A stretch of 64,000 bases of DNA from Legionella septentrionalis (GTDB taxonomy: Bacteria > Pseudomonadota > Gammaproteobacteria > Legionellales > Legionellaceae): assembly GCF_003989745.1 (NCBI RefSeq), contig NZ_RZGS01000001.1:1-64000 (forward strand). Reading direction: 5' to 3'. Shown here one piece after another: positions 28,539 to 36,957 of this stretch. Each line of letters opens with the position of its first letter. The stretch's first letter is position 1. Made by a program: the position numbers and the translations under genes. Under the pieces are notes generated by a model. It had not been told where the DNA came from. It searched no databases and worked only from the letters and a program-made list of their open reading frames with translations.

Positions 28539-29066
28539 ATGTCTTATCTAAAAAAAGTGCTGTTTGGTTTTTTGGGATGTTTTTTTTATTTAAATGCCTG
28601 GGCAGAAACGATTGTAAATCCCGCTCTTTCTGTGTGGGTGAATGAAGCCATCGTCTCCACTTATACTTATGATTATAAAAATTTTTTGCAGCGTCAAAAA
28701 GAAATTGCCCGTTATTTTACATCCCAGGGTTGGATAAATTACAGCAAGGCATTTACCGAATCCAAATTGCCTGAAACCGTGCAAAAAAATGCCTATGAGG
28801 TGAGTGCCGTTGCCGCCATGCCGCCCGAGATTACGAGCTTGCGCGATAACCATTGGCGAGCGGTAATGCCCTTGCTGGTGGTTTATAAAAACCCTCAATA
28901 CGTACAAAAACAAATGCTTGCAGTAAGCATTGAATTTACTGCCGTTCCGAAAGGGCAAGGTATTCGGGGTTTGGCTATCGTAAGCCTCCAGTCTAAAGTC
29001 ATTGAACCGCCCTGCAAATGTGCCAATGAATCCGTAGGTACCGCAGAAAATGCACCTTCATCCTAG
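28539..29066 (+). CDS. IcmL/DotI-like secreted protein
   Basis: A 175-aa protein with a cleavable signal peptide (YLKKVLFGFLGCFFYLNAWA). The mature part matches the DotI/IcmL periplasmic domain: WVNEAIVSTYTYDYKNFLQR, then ARYFTSQGWINYSKAF (the conserved FT..GW motif) and RAVMPLLVVYKNP. True DotI has an uncleaved membrane anchor and sits in the Dot/Icm cluster; this copy stands apart, among envelope genes. The start at 28,539 is preferred because the signal peptide begins there; the frame opens at 28,521. It is probably a paralogue, not the core Dot/Icm subunit. Confidence 0.78.
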   Translation: MSYLKKVLFGFLGCFFYLNAWAETIVNPALSVWVNEAIVSTYTYDYKNFLQRQKEIARYFTSQGWINYSKAFTESKLPETVQKNAYEVSAVAAMPPEITSLRDNHWRAVMPLLVVYKNPQYVQKQMLAVSIEFTAVPKGQGIRGLAIVSLQSKVIEPPCKCANESVGTAENAPSS

Positions 29067-29157
29067 GAAAACAACTTAAAATTCTTGTGTGCATAAAAGT
29101 ATTTACTCAATGCTTAGAATCACTTACTGTATATGTTTGTTTTCCAGGGAGAGGAAA

Positions 29158-31200
29158 ATGCACAGGAAGGCGTCTTCCCTACTATACGGGATTTTATTAT
29201 TTCCTTTATTTTTTGCAGCACCCCTATTCGCACTGCCTTTGTACAAAACACCCCAGTGCGTCTTGTTGGGAGGCGAGCCTTCCCTGATTATAAAATTCAA
29301 ACATTACACTTCTAATTTAAAAACAAAAAAACCACTGCCACAGACAATTTTGCAAAAAATCTCACTCCCTGGCATAAAATTTGTTAACGCTAAAACTTTA
29401 AGCCGCGGCTTATACCTTGTTTTTTTCGAACTCGATAAAAAACAAGATATGGCCAACCCTCCCGTTCAATTAAAAACTTTGCGAAAAAACTGTTTTACGC
29501 GAGAAAGCGTGCGGCAACTCGTCAATTACTTAAAAAAACACCCCGAAGTGGAAAGTGTTATTCCAAATTTCATCATTCCTCATGCAGCAACTGGCTTAAC
29601 GGGTAAGTCTCCCTTTCAGCAGCAAATACTGCAAATCGAAGCCAAGCAATGGAACTTGATGAATCCGCCTGGTGGAGTGAATATCGAAGAAGCTTGGGGA
29701 ATAACCACCGGTAACCCGAATGCCATGATTGCCGTTAATGATTCCGGTGTAGTAAACAATAATTCGCTGAACCCAAACCTGGTTGTCGGCGTACATTTTT
29801 TTGATGGCGGGGAAACCAGTGTCGGTGCTGAACAAACCTGTGGCCCTGAGTGTTCCGGCGAACTCTTTTCCCATGGAACTGCCGTGGCAGGCGTAGCAGC
29901 TGCCTCAGGAAGATTGGCGTATGGTGAGCGAGTTTACGGGGTTGGACCCAGCCTTAGAATTCTTCCTGTCAATCAAACCACTCCAATTGACGATACGGCA
30001 AGATGTAATGCGGCAGGCCTCACTGCACCATGCCTGCTTACCGTCGCTGCTGATATTATAAATGCTTTAGCCTGGGTAGCTGGAGAACCTTTTACAGACC
30101 TGCCAACCCCGCCCGTGCAATTAGTAGCATTAAATGCCAGCTATGGTATACCCAATGAATGCGAACCGCTTTTACAAGAGTTAATTGATCAAATTTTAGC
30201 TAAAAATATTACTGTAGCTGCCGCAGCAGGAAATGAAGACCTCAATACAGAGACGAGTTTCCCAGCCAACTGCCGTGGCGTAATTGCAACAGCGGCAACG
30301 GATGTCAATGGGCTGCGTACTTATTACTCAAATTTTGGTAATTTGGTGGCATTGGCCGCACCGGGAGGCGACCCGACCGTGCCTGGCCCCAATGATGGCC
30401 TTATTTACACCACAGGACTTAATGAATATATCAGTATTGCCGGAACCAGTTTTGCCTCTCCTCATGTTGCCGGCGTGGTTGCATTGTTATATTCCATAGA
30501 CCCGACCCTGACTCCTAAACGAGTAAGAAAGCTTCTCACTAGTACCGTATCCCCTTTCCCGCCAAGCTCCAATCCGGAAAAAAGCTGCGTGGGCGTTAAA
30601 TCTTGCGGCGCCGGCATACTGAATACAGGCAATGCGCTGCAACAAGCACAAAGTATTGCTCCCGCACTACAATGGAACGCAAACTTAACCATAAATTTAC
30701 TAAGTAGCAATTTTGCCACCATCAGCTGGCTGCCGGCGCGCTGGCTGCCTAAGCGCTCTACTCCTATTGTTTATTCGGTTTACTTAAATGGCATACCTGT
30801 GCCTGGATGCACCGATTTATTGACCTTTACTTGTACTCTGAGTAATTTGGCGGCGAATACCAATTATACGGTGGAAGTGTTTGCCAGTGATTACCGAAAA
30901 ATACTCTCCGTCAGCAGCGGACAAAAACCTTTGCTTGCAGCCCCGGTATTAACACAAGCAGTGCGTAACCCTTTGAATAAAACCGTGGCATTCATTTATT
31001 TCAGCAATTTTGGAACTGTTCAATCAGGCATCAGCTATACCGTGAATGGCTTGCCTGGAGCAAGTGCTAGTTTTGATGCAATGCATAACCGCTTTGTCGT
31101 AAGCGGCGTTAATACTCCACGTGCTGTAACAATATCCATTACGAGTCATTTTGGTATTATGCAGCAATCAAACTCTGTAACCATACCCGCGATTCTATAA
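29158..31200 (+). CDS. Secreted subtilisin-like serine protease (S8) with Fn3-like tail
   Basis: A 680-aa exported protease. After a signal peptide (SSLLYGILLFPLFFAAPLFA) comes a propeptide of about 130 residues with an I9-like end (YLKKHPEVESVIPNF), then the S8 domain with D195 (AVNDSGV), H239 (FSHGTAVAGV), oxyanion Asn 359 (AAAGNED) and S431 (GTSFASPHVAGV). Cysteines are numerous. The last 150 residues resemble one or two fibronectin-III modules (ATISWLPARW, LAANTNYTVEVFASD). The start at 29,158 follows GGGAGAGG. Likely secreted by type II or similar systems, acting outside the cell. Confidence 0.9.
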   Translation: MHRKASSLLYGILLFPLFFAAPLFALPLYKTPQCVLLGGEPSLIIKFKHYTSNLKTKKPLPQTILQKISLPGIKFVNAKTLSRGLYLVFFELDKKQDMANPPVQLKTLRKNCFTRESVRQLVNYLKKHPEVESVIPNFIIPHAATGLTGKSPFQQQILQIEAKQWNLMNPPGGVNIEEAWGITTGNPNAMIAVNDSGVVNNNSLNPNLVVGVHFFDGGETSVGAEQTCGPECSGELFSHGTAVAGVAAASGRLAYGERVYGVGPSLRILPVNQTTPIDDTARCNAAGLTAPCLLTVAADIINALAWVAGEPFTDLPTPPVQLVALNASYGIPNECEPLLQELIDQILAKNITVAAAAGNEDLNTETSFPANCRGVIATAATDVNGLRTYYSNFGNLVALAAPGGDPTVPGPNDGLIYTTGLNEYISIAGTSFASPHVAGVVALLYSIDPTLTPKRVRKLLTSTVSPFPPSSNPEKSCVGVKSCGAGILNTGNALQQAQSIAPALQWNANLTINLLSSNFATISWLPARWLPKRSTPIVYSVYLNGIPVPGCTDLLTFTCTLSNLAANTNYTVEVFASDYRKILSVSSGQKPLLAAPVLTQAVRNPLNKTVAFIYFSNFGTVQSGISYTVNGLPGASASFDAMHNRFVVSGVNTPRAVTISITSHFGIMQQSNSVTIPAIL

Positions 31201-31210
31201 GGGACTTAAC

Positions 31211-31921
31211 ATGCATAAAAAAATACAATTCATCTTATTCGCGGCATCGAGTTTGCTACCTTTAAGCGCCTTGCATGCCGGATGGTACGCCGGCGTTAAT
31301 TTAGGCGCCAATTTTGTCAAAATTGAAAAAGACCTCATTTACCCATTGAGCGGCGCAACTCCTACCACAGCAAGCTTTCGCAGCGCCTACAATAATTTTC
31401 ATGGACAATTGTTGGCAGGTTATGACGTTCACATAAAAGACAAATACAGTTTGGCTTTGGAAGGTAACGTTGACTGGTTTACCGGAAATTCCAAGTTTAT
31501 TATTGATAACTGGTTTTTAACCACCGATGCCCGAGCTGAGGAAAAGCTTAAAACGGGATGGGGATTATTTTTACTGCCGCAGTATCATTATCAAGACAAT
31601 ATCCGCTTCTTCATAGGGCCAGGCATCTCGCAAGCCAAATTTGCGGTGAATTCAGGAAGTACTGCCGGAAATGTCGGGGTTACCGGGGATTTTAACAAAT
31701 GGTTAACCGGTTGGGGGCTTAAGACAGGGACTGGTATTCACATCCATCCTAAAACAGAATTGGTGTTGACTTACCAATACACTAATTATAATACGGCGCA
31801 GTGGGCAAATATGGAGCCTCTATCGGCAGAAAGCTTAAGCGCAAGGTACAAACCCATCGTCAATACAGTCATGGTAGGGCTCACTTACACTTGCGACGCC
31901 CCAACACTTGATAATAAATAA
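31211..31921 (+). CDS. Outer membrane beta-barrel protein (OmpA/OMP_b-brl type)
   Basis: A 236-aa secreted protein. The signal peptide ends at LHA-GWYAG and GWYAGVNLGANFVKIE is the classic first strand of eight-stranded barrels. Strand-like segments run to the C-terminal TVMVGLTYTCD. No peptidoglycan-binding OmpA domain follows. It lies ten bases after the protease and is probably co-transcribed with it. Function could be adhesion or surface coat; not determinable. Confidence 0.8.
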   Translation: MHKKIQFILFAASSLLPLSALHAGWYAGVNLGANFVKIEKDLIYPLSGATPTTASFRSAYNNFHGQLLAGYDVHIKDKYSLALEGNVDWFTGNSKFIIDNWFLTTDARAEEKLKTGWGLFLLPQYHYQDNIRFFIGPGISQAKFAVNSGSTAGNVGVTGDFNKWLTGWGLKTGTGIHIHPKTELVLTYQYTNYNTAQWANMEPLSAESLSARYKPIVNTVMVGLTYTCDAPTLDNK

Positions 31922-31922
31922 G

Positions 31923-32792
31923 ATGAAATACACTACTTCAAAAAGCAGCGATGATTCTGAATATGAAAGTGAGGGGGGCACGACCTATCGCTGGGAAAAT
32001 GCAAAAAAAATTATCGGGCAAGGCAAGTATGCTTATGCCAGGCGTTTCATCTCGCCCTTTTCCGGCAAAACGAAAGCAGTCTTAAGCCCCAACGAAAAGG
32101 AAAAAGAAAAAATAGATTTTTCTGAAGCACAAAATAAATTCTGCTTTTTCAATGCCCTACATCCAAAACAATGCCATTTGGTTAAACTTGAAAATACTTA
32201 TCGCTTAGTTTTACCTGAAGTTCCCGGCAAATTGTATAGACATTATAAAGAATCTTTTATAACCAAAGTGCAACAAGCCGAATTTTTTTTGTCTGCCGTA
32301 AGAGCGCTTAAAAAAGCACATGATGCAAAAATAATCGTGATGGATTTACACGAAAAAAATATATTTTTCGAGGATGAGAGCAAGGTAAGTTACCTCATTG
32401 ATGGCGGTTTATCCCACTGTTCCCAAGCGCCCTTGACTGGGGTTTTTAAATGCGATACGCAATCTGAGCTTGAATATAAAAAGGTTAAATACAAGCAATT
32501 GCCACCAGAATGCTGGCATTTGAAAATACATTCCGTGCTTGCTGCTCCCACCATGGATATTTATTCGCTGGGTACCATGATGGAGCGGATGCTAGGCTTT
32601 TATATTCATCCCCAAATTAAACAGCTTGCGGTGCTATGCCAGCAGGAAAACCCGGTAAAAAGGCCAACGCTTTCCACTTTGGAAGAACAGTTAACTCATC
32701 TGTTGACTGAACATACAATCGAGCAAGTGCTAAAAATTGTATTGGAAGAAGAAGATAGCAGCGGGCATCACAACCGCTCCTGTCATCTTTAA
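31923..32792 (+). CDS. Diverged eukaryotic-like protein kinase (candidate effector)
   Basis: A 289-aa protein without signal peptide. Kinase-fold landmarks are recognisable but altered: G-loop IGQGKYAYARRF (31-42), a Lys at 51 (GKTKAVLS), catalytic loop MDLHEKNIFF (D141 and N146; the His-Arg-Asp motif is replaced), a metal-binding IDGG instead of DFG (D160), the APE-like PPE (195-197), the F-helix MDIYSLGTMMERM and the conserved Arg in NPVKRPTL. Key acids remain, so it may be active. The C-terminus is acidic (LEEED), as in Dot/Icm E-block signals. The start is the ATG at 31,923, just after the upstream stop. It resembles Legionella kinase effectors in style. Confidence 0.72.
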   Translation: MKYTTSKSSDDSEYESEGGTTYRWENAKKIIGQGKYAYARRFISPFSGKTKAVLSPNEKEKEKIDFSEAQNKFCFFNALHPKQCHLVKLENTYRLVLPEVPGKLYRHYKESFITKVQQAEFFLSAVRALKKAHDAKIIVMDLHEKNIFFEDESKVSYLIDGGLSHCSQAPLTGVFKCDTQSELEYKKVKYKQLPPECWHLKIHSVLAAPTMDIYSLGTMMERMLGFYIHPQIKQLAVLCQQENPVKRPTLSTLEEQLTHLLTEHTIEQVLKIVLEEEDSSGHHNRSCHL

Positions 32793-32804
32793 ATTTGCAA
32801 GCAA

Positions 32805-33272
32805 TTAAGACGTTACTTTGAGCACAAGATATGTTACGTGCGCTAGAGTAAAAGCCCCTATCAATAGGAGTATAAAATTTAATTTCCACGGAATGGTAAT
32901 GTTAATCGCCGATTGCTCGGGCTTCTCCGGATTATAAAATACATCAATACTCTCATTGGATTTATAAGCATGGGCAACTTCATAAGCTACTTTTCTTGCA
33001 TAGCGAGTATTCGGATTATTGTGCAAGGTATCAAAAAATAAATGCTCCCCGATGAATTCACGGTCATTCACTTTATAAATATACTCAATTTTGGGCCATA
33101 AACGATGCCCCTGGGCCATCCATTCGCAGCGGGTTACCTGCCCTTTGGTTACCCACCATGAGCGCGTTTGTACTATTTCCCGCCGCGCCCGCCAAAAATA
33201 GGCAAAAAGCAGGAGCAAAAAAAGCAGCCAACCTATATCGACCAGGATCTGCCAGGATAAAAACTGCGTCAC
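32805..33272 (-). CDS. DUF3592 membrane protein
   Basis: A 155-aa protein with a membrane segment at each end (IGWLLFLLLLFAYFW and NFILLLIGAFTLAHVTYLVL) around a beta-rich extracytoplasmic part. The segment VTRCEWMAQGHRLWPKIEYIYKV followed later by IDVFYNPEKPEQSAI is the DUF3592 pattern. The function of the family is unknown. It is convergent with the kinase gene and divergent from the secreted Cys-rich gene. Confidence 0.78.
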   Translation of the reverse strand: MTQFLSWQILVDIGWLLFLLLLFAYFWRARREIVQTRSWWVTKGQVTRCEWMAQGHRLWPKIEYIYKVNDREFIGEHLFFDTLHNNPNTRYARKVAYEVAHAYKSNESIDVFYNPEKPEQSAINITIPWKLNFILLLIGAFTLAHVTYLVLKVTS

Positions 33273-33345
33273 GTGACCGCCTCATAGACTAAGTAAGCAG
33301 ATAAATTTAGACTATATATTATAGAATGATAAATTTCCGCATTAT

Positions 33346-33783
33346 ATGAAAATCTCGTTTACTTTTCTTCTTAGCTTTTTACTGCCTTCTTTAGCTTGCA
33401 GTATGGATGCTAATACAACGCTTTTACCGGAGCCATTTCCAGTATATTTTTCGCAAACTGGGGTAGCTAATCAATTCTATCCGGGGATGCAACAGGTACT
33501 TTTGCCTACCGATAATACTTATAAGGGAAATCCCGGCTGCTACATCCTTTGCTATACGAGACATAAAGGCTTATATCCAGTCTCCCCAGGCATATATGCT
33601 ACTGGGCAAATCAGGGTAAAGGGTACCTATGTAGGCAGGTTATGCCGTCCTCACGGTTATGAAAGAAAAGACATCAGCAATGAAACTTTCTTTAAGCAAC
33701 TTTGCAAGAAAAAAATTCCAACCTGCCGCAATTTAATTTGTTGGGCAGGGGGCGATAGCGGCGGTTGGTTCGGCATTCAATAA
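33346..33783 (+). CDS. Secreted Cys-rich protein, unrecognised
   Basis: A 145-aa protein with a signal peptide (SFTFLLSFLLPSLACS) and many cysteines after it (NPGCYILCYTRH, GRLCRPHG, QLCKKKIPTCRNLICWAG), enough for several disulfides. No family is recognised. It may form a small disulfide-rich extracellular domain. Its stop codon overlaps the convergent exporter gene of the RiPP cluster by seven bases. Whether it belongs to that cluster (for example as immunity factor) is open; opposite orientation argues against a shared transcript. Confidence 0.6.
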   Translation: MKISFTFLLSFLLPSLACSMDANTTLLPEPFPVYFSQTGVANQFYPGMQQVLLPTDNTYKGNPGCYILCYTRHKGLYPVSPGIYATGQIRVKGTYVGRLCRPHGYERKDISNETFFKQLCKKKIPTCRNLICWAGGDSGGWFGIQ

Positions 33784-35873
33784 TTAAGCTTCTTAAATGT
33801 ATTAAGATCAATAACCCTATCCGCCATATCGATTGTTTCCTGGCGGTGCGCGACTATGATTTGCGTGATGCCCAATTCTTTTAAAGCTTGGTTGATCTTT
33901 TTTTCATTCTCTACATCGAGATGACTTGTCGCCTCATCCAAAAATAAAATTTTCGGATTTTTATATAAGGCTCTAGCCAATAATAAGCGCTGTTTTTGTC
34001 CGCCTGACAAACCGGCACCCATTTCACCTATTAACGTTTCATATCCCATTGGCAATTGACAAATTACTTCATGAATACAGGCGGTTTTTGCTGCATGATG
34101 CAGTGCATCCATGTTTATGCATTCTTCAAAAAAAGAGATATTTTCCAGAATAGAACCGGTTAACAAAGTATCTTCTTGCATCACGGATGCAGTAAGCTCA
34201 CGATAATTTTTCAAACCAAAATCCCCAAGAGCCATGCCATCTACTAAAATTTCACCTTCAATTTCGGTAAACAAACCCATTAAAATTTTTAATAAAGTAG
34301 ACTTTCCGCAACCCGATGGCCCAATAATGGCTACTTTCTCCCCTGCTTTTATCTCAAAATTTATCCCCTGCAGCACATAAGGCGCATGTGCGCTGTATTT
34401 AAATGATACCTGTTTGGCCAACAATGAACCTCGTATTTGCCTTTTAGCGCCAGCCTCGCCAATGCACTCAGGTTGCTGGAATACAATATCGCCTAAACGG
34501 TTCAACTGGATAGAAATCAACTTGTAATCAAATACATTCTGAATAAAAGAGGAAGCTTTATTTATAAGCATCAAGCGATAGGAAAGAAAAGCCATCAACA
34601 TCCCAATGGAAAATTTATTGGCAAACACGAAATAAGCGCCCAGGCAAATGATGCCTAAGTGCTCAAGGTGAAACAAAAACTGGCTTAACGTCTGATAAAA
34701 CACTTGCATGCGAGCAACTTTTATATCTGCATTTAACGATTGGATATAGGAATTACGCCAGGTATGCAGGCGTAACCGTTCTTTTAAAAAGGATTTGACG
34801 GGTAAAATACCTTGTAAGGTTTCAAGGAATATCGATGCCGTTTTCGCATGCAAGTGTATGGAAGCTTCGCTTTGCTTTCTCACAAACTGGTAAGTGGCAT
34901 AGCGTATAGCGACGTATACGGATAAAGCGCCTAGGACAAAAAACGTAAGCACCTGATTATAAATAAACATGACCAAGACGTTGATGAAAATCATGAAGCC
35001 ATCCAGTACAGTATTTACGAAATCGGTACTGATTTTTTTCTGAATTTGGTCAATCGATTGAAATTTGGATAAAATATCCCCTTTATTTCTCTGTTCAAAA
35101 AAATTGAGCGGTAAATGGAGTAAATGTTGCAAGACATTACTGGAAAATTGTTCTGTTAAGTGGTTGGTTAAATAAATCACCATGTGGCCGCGAGTGTATT
35201 CAATGATGATTTGCAGCAACAGCAAAATGCTAAAAGCCAATGCGATAACCAATAAATTGTTCAATTCATTAGATATTAATACGCTGTCCGTTACATATTG
35301 AATAAATAATGGATTTAACAAGCCTAAAATCTCTATCGACAAAGAGAGAAGCAACAGAAAAACAATGAATTTCTGTATGCCTGTCGTGCTTTTGACCAAG
35401 TCCAGGAGCCCCAGCTTGTTTTTGCTGCGGATCTTTTCAAAACCATCACTCTTTTCAACTTCAAGCAAAATACCCGTAAACGAAGCCGATGCTTCTTGCA
35501 TATTACAGTGACGGATCCCCATGGCCGGATCATAAATTGTGATCGAATTGCGATTCACTTTTTTAAGAACCACAAAATGATTTAAATTCCAATGTAAGAT
35601 AGCCGGGCATTTTACCAGCGCCAATTCAGATAATGGCACTTTTAAGGCCCGTGCAGCAAAACCAAGCTTTTCGAATAAATTTTTTAGCGTTGCTAACGTC
35701 ACCCCATGCAGCGTTGGTTTATCAAGCTTGCGGATGGCATGCATATCCAGTTCATGCCCCCAATAATTGCTTACCATGGCAACGCAAGCGTGCCCGCACT
35801 CAGCCGCTTCATCTTGGAGAATTAAAGGTAAGCGCAAGCGTTGCTTAAAAACTAACATTGGATTATTCGTCAT
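33777..35873 (-). CDS. Peptidase-containing ABC exporter (C39-ABC, PCAT)
   Basis: A 698-aa bifunctional exporter. Residues 1-130 are a C39 peptidase that cuts leaders after a double glycine: Q20, C26 in LQDEAAECGHAC, H99 in NHFVVLKK and D115 in YDPAMG, so the catalytic set is complete. A six-helix membrane domain follows (about 155-440), then the ATPase with Walker A GPSGCGKST (518-526), signature LSGGQKQR (622), Walker B ILFLDEATSHLD (642) and H-loop VAHR. This is the CvaB/LagD-type transporter for peptides with GG leaders. The start at 35,873 overlaps the upstream adaptor stop as ATGA; an earlier frame start at 35,924 lies inside that gene. The precursor at 39,192 carries exactly the kind of leader this enzyme cuts. 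Confidence 0.93.
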   Translation of the reverse strand: MTNNPMLVFKQRLRLPLILQDEAAECGHACVAMVSNYWGHELDMHAIRKLDKPTLHGVTLATLKNLFEKLGFAARALKVPLSELALVKCPAILHWNLNHFVVLKKVNRNSITIYDPAMGIRHCNMQEASASFTGILLEVEKSDGFEKIRSKNKLGLLDLVKSTTGIQKFIVFLLLLSLSIEILGLLNPLFIQYVTDSVLISNELNNLLVIALAFSILLLLQIIIEYTRGHMVIYLTNHLTEQFSSNVLQHLLHLPLNFFEQRNKGDILSKFQSIDQIQKKISTDFVNTVLDGFMIFINVLVMFIYNQVLTFFVLGALSVYVAIRYATYQFVRKQSEASIHLHAKTASIFLETLQGILPVKSFLKERLRLHTWRNSYIQSLNADIKVARMQVFYQTLSQFLFHLEHLGIICLGAYFVFANKFSIGMLMAFLSYRLMLINKASSFIQNVFDYKLISIQLNRLGDIVFQQPECIGEAGAKRQIRGSLLAKQVSFKYSAHAPYVLQGINFEIKAGEKVAIIGPSGCGKSTLLKILMGLFTEIEGEILVDGMALGDFGLKNYRELTASVMQEDTLLTGSILENISFFEECINMDALHHAAKTACIHEVICQLPMGYETLIGEMGAGLSGGQKQRLLLARALYKNPKILFLDEATSHLDVENEKKINQALKELGITQIIVAHRQETIDMADRVIDLNTFKKLNY

Positions 35874-36886
35874 ACAAACAGTGCTCCGTAATAACTGTAA
35901 AGAGGATCCAATATCCATTGCCAAACCTTGCGCTTGGACCCAATAACTACTGCAGTTAATGTCATGCCATGCTGGATTTCTTTTTCTTTCCCATAAATTA
36001 ATACCGTTTGTTGTTGCAACTTAGCCGTAGCCTTATAATAAGGCTCGCCCACCTGCATCGGTTTTTCTTCCTCAGCGTCTGTGAGTATGCTCGCGCTAAT
36101 GTCATCAATAACGGCACGGTAGGTACCAAACCGGGTGTAAGGATAAGCATCATAATGGATTAAAATGGCTGTATTTTTCTGTAAAAAACCCGCTTTTTTG
36201 ACAGGAATAAATAACTCTGCACGCAAGGCCGAGTTTTTTGGGATAATTTTCAGCAAAGGTTTAGCCACATCGAGGTATTGCCCGGGAGTGAACATTATGC
36301 TGGCAATTACCCCATCAACAGGCGCTCGCAAGCAATAAAGTTGGCTTTGCCGATATTTGAAAATTTCAATCTCAAGCAAGCTCAATTTATGTTTTAATTG
36401 CAGCAATTCTTCCTGTTTTTCATTGAAAGAACTTAACGATGCATAGTGCTTTTGCAGCAATTTTTTTACTGCTTGTAAATGCTGCGTCTTATAAACAATT
36501 TCTTCTTCAACCCACCTTTTTTGCTTTTGCAATTCTTTTAATAACTTTTCTTTATCATGCCCGCTTAACCCATCCAAAGCAGTATCAATTAAAAAAAGCG
36601 CGTCTCCCTTTTTGACTTCTTTCCCTTGCGATACATAACTCTTAATAATCAAGCCATTGGTTTTGGCGTAAACTTTGGAAACTGCTTTGCTGGTATTGAT
36701 ATAACCTGATACGACAAATTTTTCTGAAAATTCGGCAAATGTGAAAAATAAAATGATTAAAATCACAGTAAGCATTGCAGCCAAGGCCATGTTACGGTAT
36801 TGCACTGGCGTATTAATAAATACCGAGCCATAAATTTGCAGTTTTTTATTATCGATAACGGCTTGGCGAAATAAATTTTTATTCAT
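35870..36886 (-). CDS. HlyD/CvaA-type membrane fusion adaptor of the peptide exporter
   Basis: A 338-aa periplasmic adaptor. One membrane anchor (ALAAMLTVILIILFFTFAEF, about 33-52) is followed by a barrel/lipoyl half-motif (TNGLIIKSYVSQGKEVKKGD), a coiled-coil hairpin (about 120-180, rich in K, E, L and Q) and the returning lipoyl half (CLRAPVDGVIASIMFTPGQY). This is the linker between an inner membrane exporter and a TolC-type outer membrane channel. It is translationally coupled to the C39-ABC gene through an ATGA overlap. No TolC is encoded here, so a shared channel is presumably used. Confidence 0.88.
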   Translation of the reverse strand: MNKNLFRQAVIDNKKLQIYGSVFINTPVQYRNMALAAMLTVILIILFFTFAEFSEKFVVSGYINTSKAVSKVYAKTNGLIIKSYVSQGKEVKKGDALFLIDTALDGLSGHDKEKLLKELQKQKRWVEEEIVYKTQHLQAVKKLLQKHYASLSSFNEKQEELLQLKHKLSLLEIEIFKYRQSQLYCLRAPVDGVIASIMFTPGQYLDVAKPLLKIIPKNSALRAELFIPVKKAGFLQKNTAILIHYDAYPYTRFGTYRAVIDDISASILTDAEEEKPMQVGEPYYKATAKLQQQTVLIYGKEKEIQHGMTLTAVVIGSKRKVWQWILDPLYSYYGALFV

Positions 36887-36917
36887 TTTATTTTCAATAA
36901 GTAAAGCGATGCCAACC

Positions 36918-36936
36918 GCCTGCTATTTACGCAGGC
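36918..36936 (-). other. Small hairpin between HEAT-repeat and adaptor genes
   Basis: GCCTGC, loop TATTTAC, GCAGGC in the 71-base gap between two genes of the RiPP operon. It has no strong T-tract and may be an RNA-processing or attenuation structure that sets relative expression of the export genes. Confidence 0.35.
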
Positions 36937-36957
36937 AGTTGCATGCGAAGTGAATAA

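Noticed and set aside
32780-32792. CAAX box at the kinase C-terminus (SCHL)
   Set aside because: The Cys is at -3, not -4, so it does not fit the CAAX pattern.
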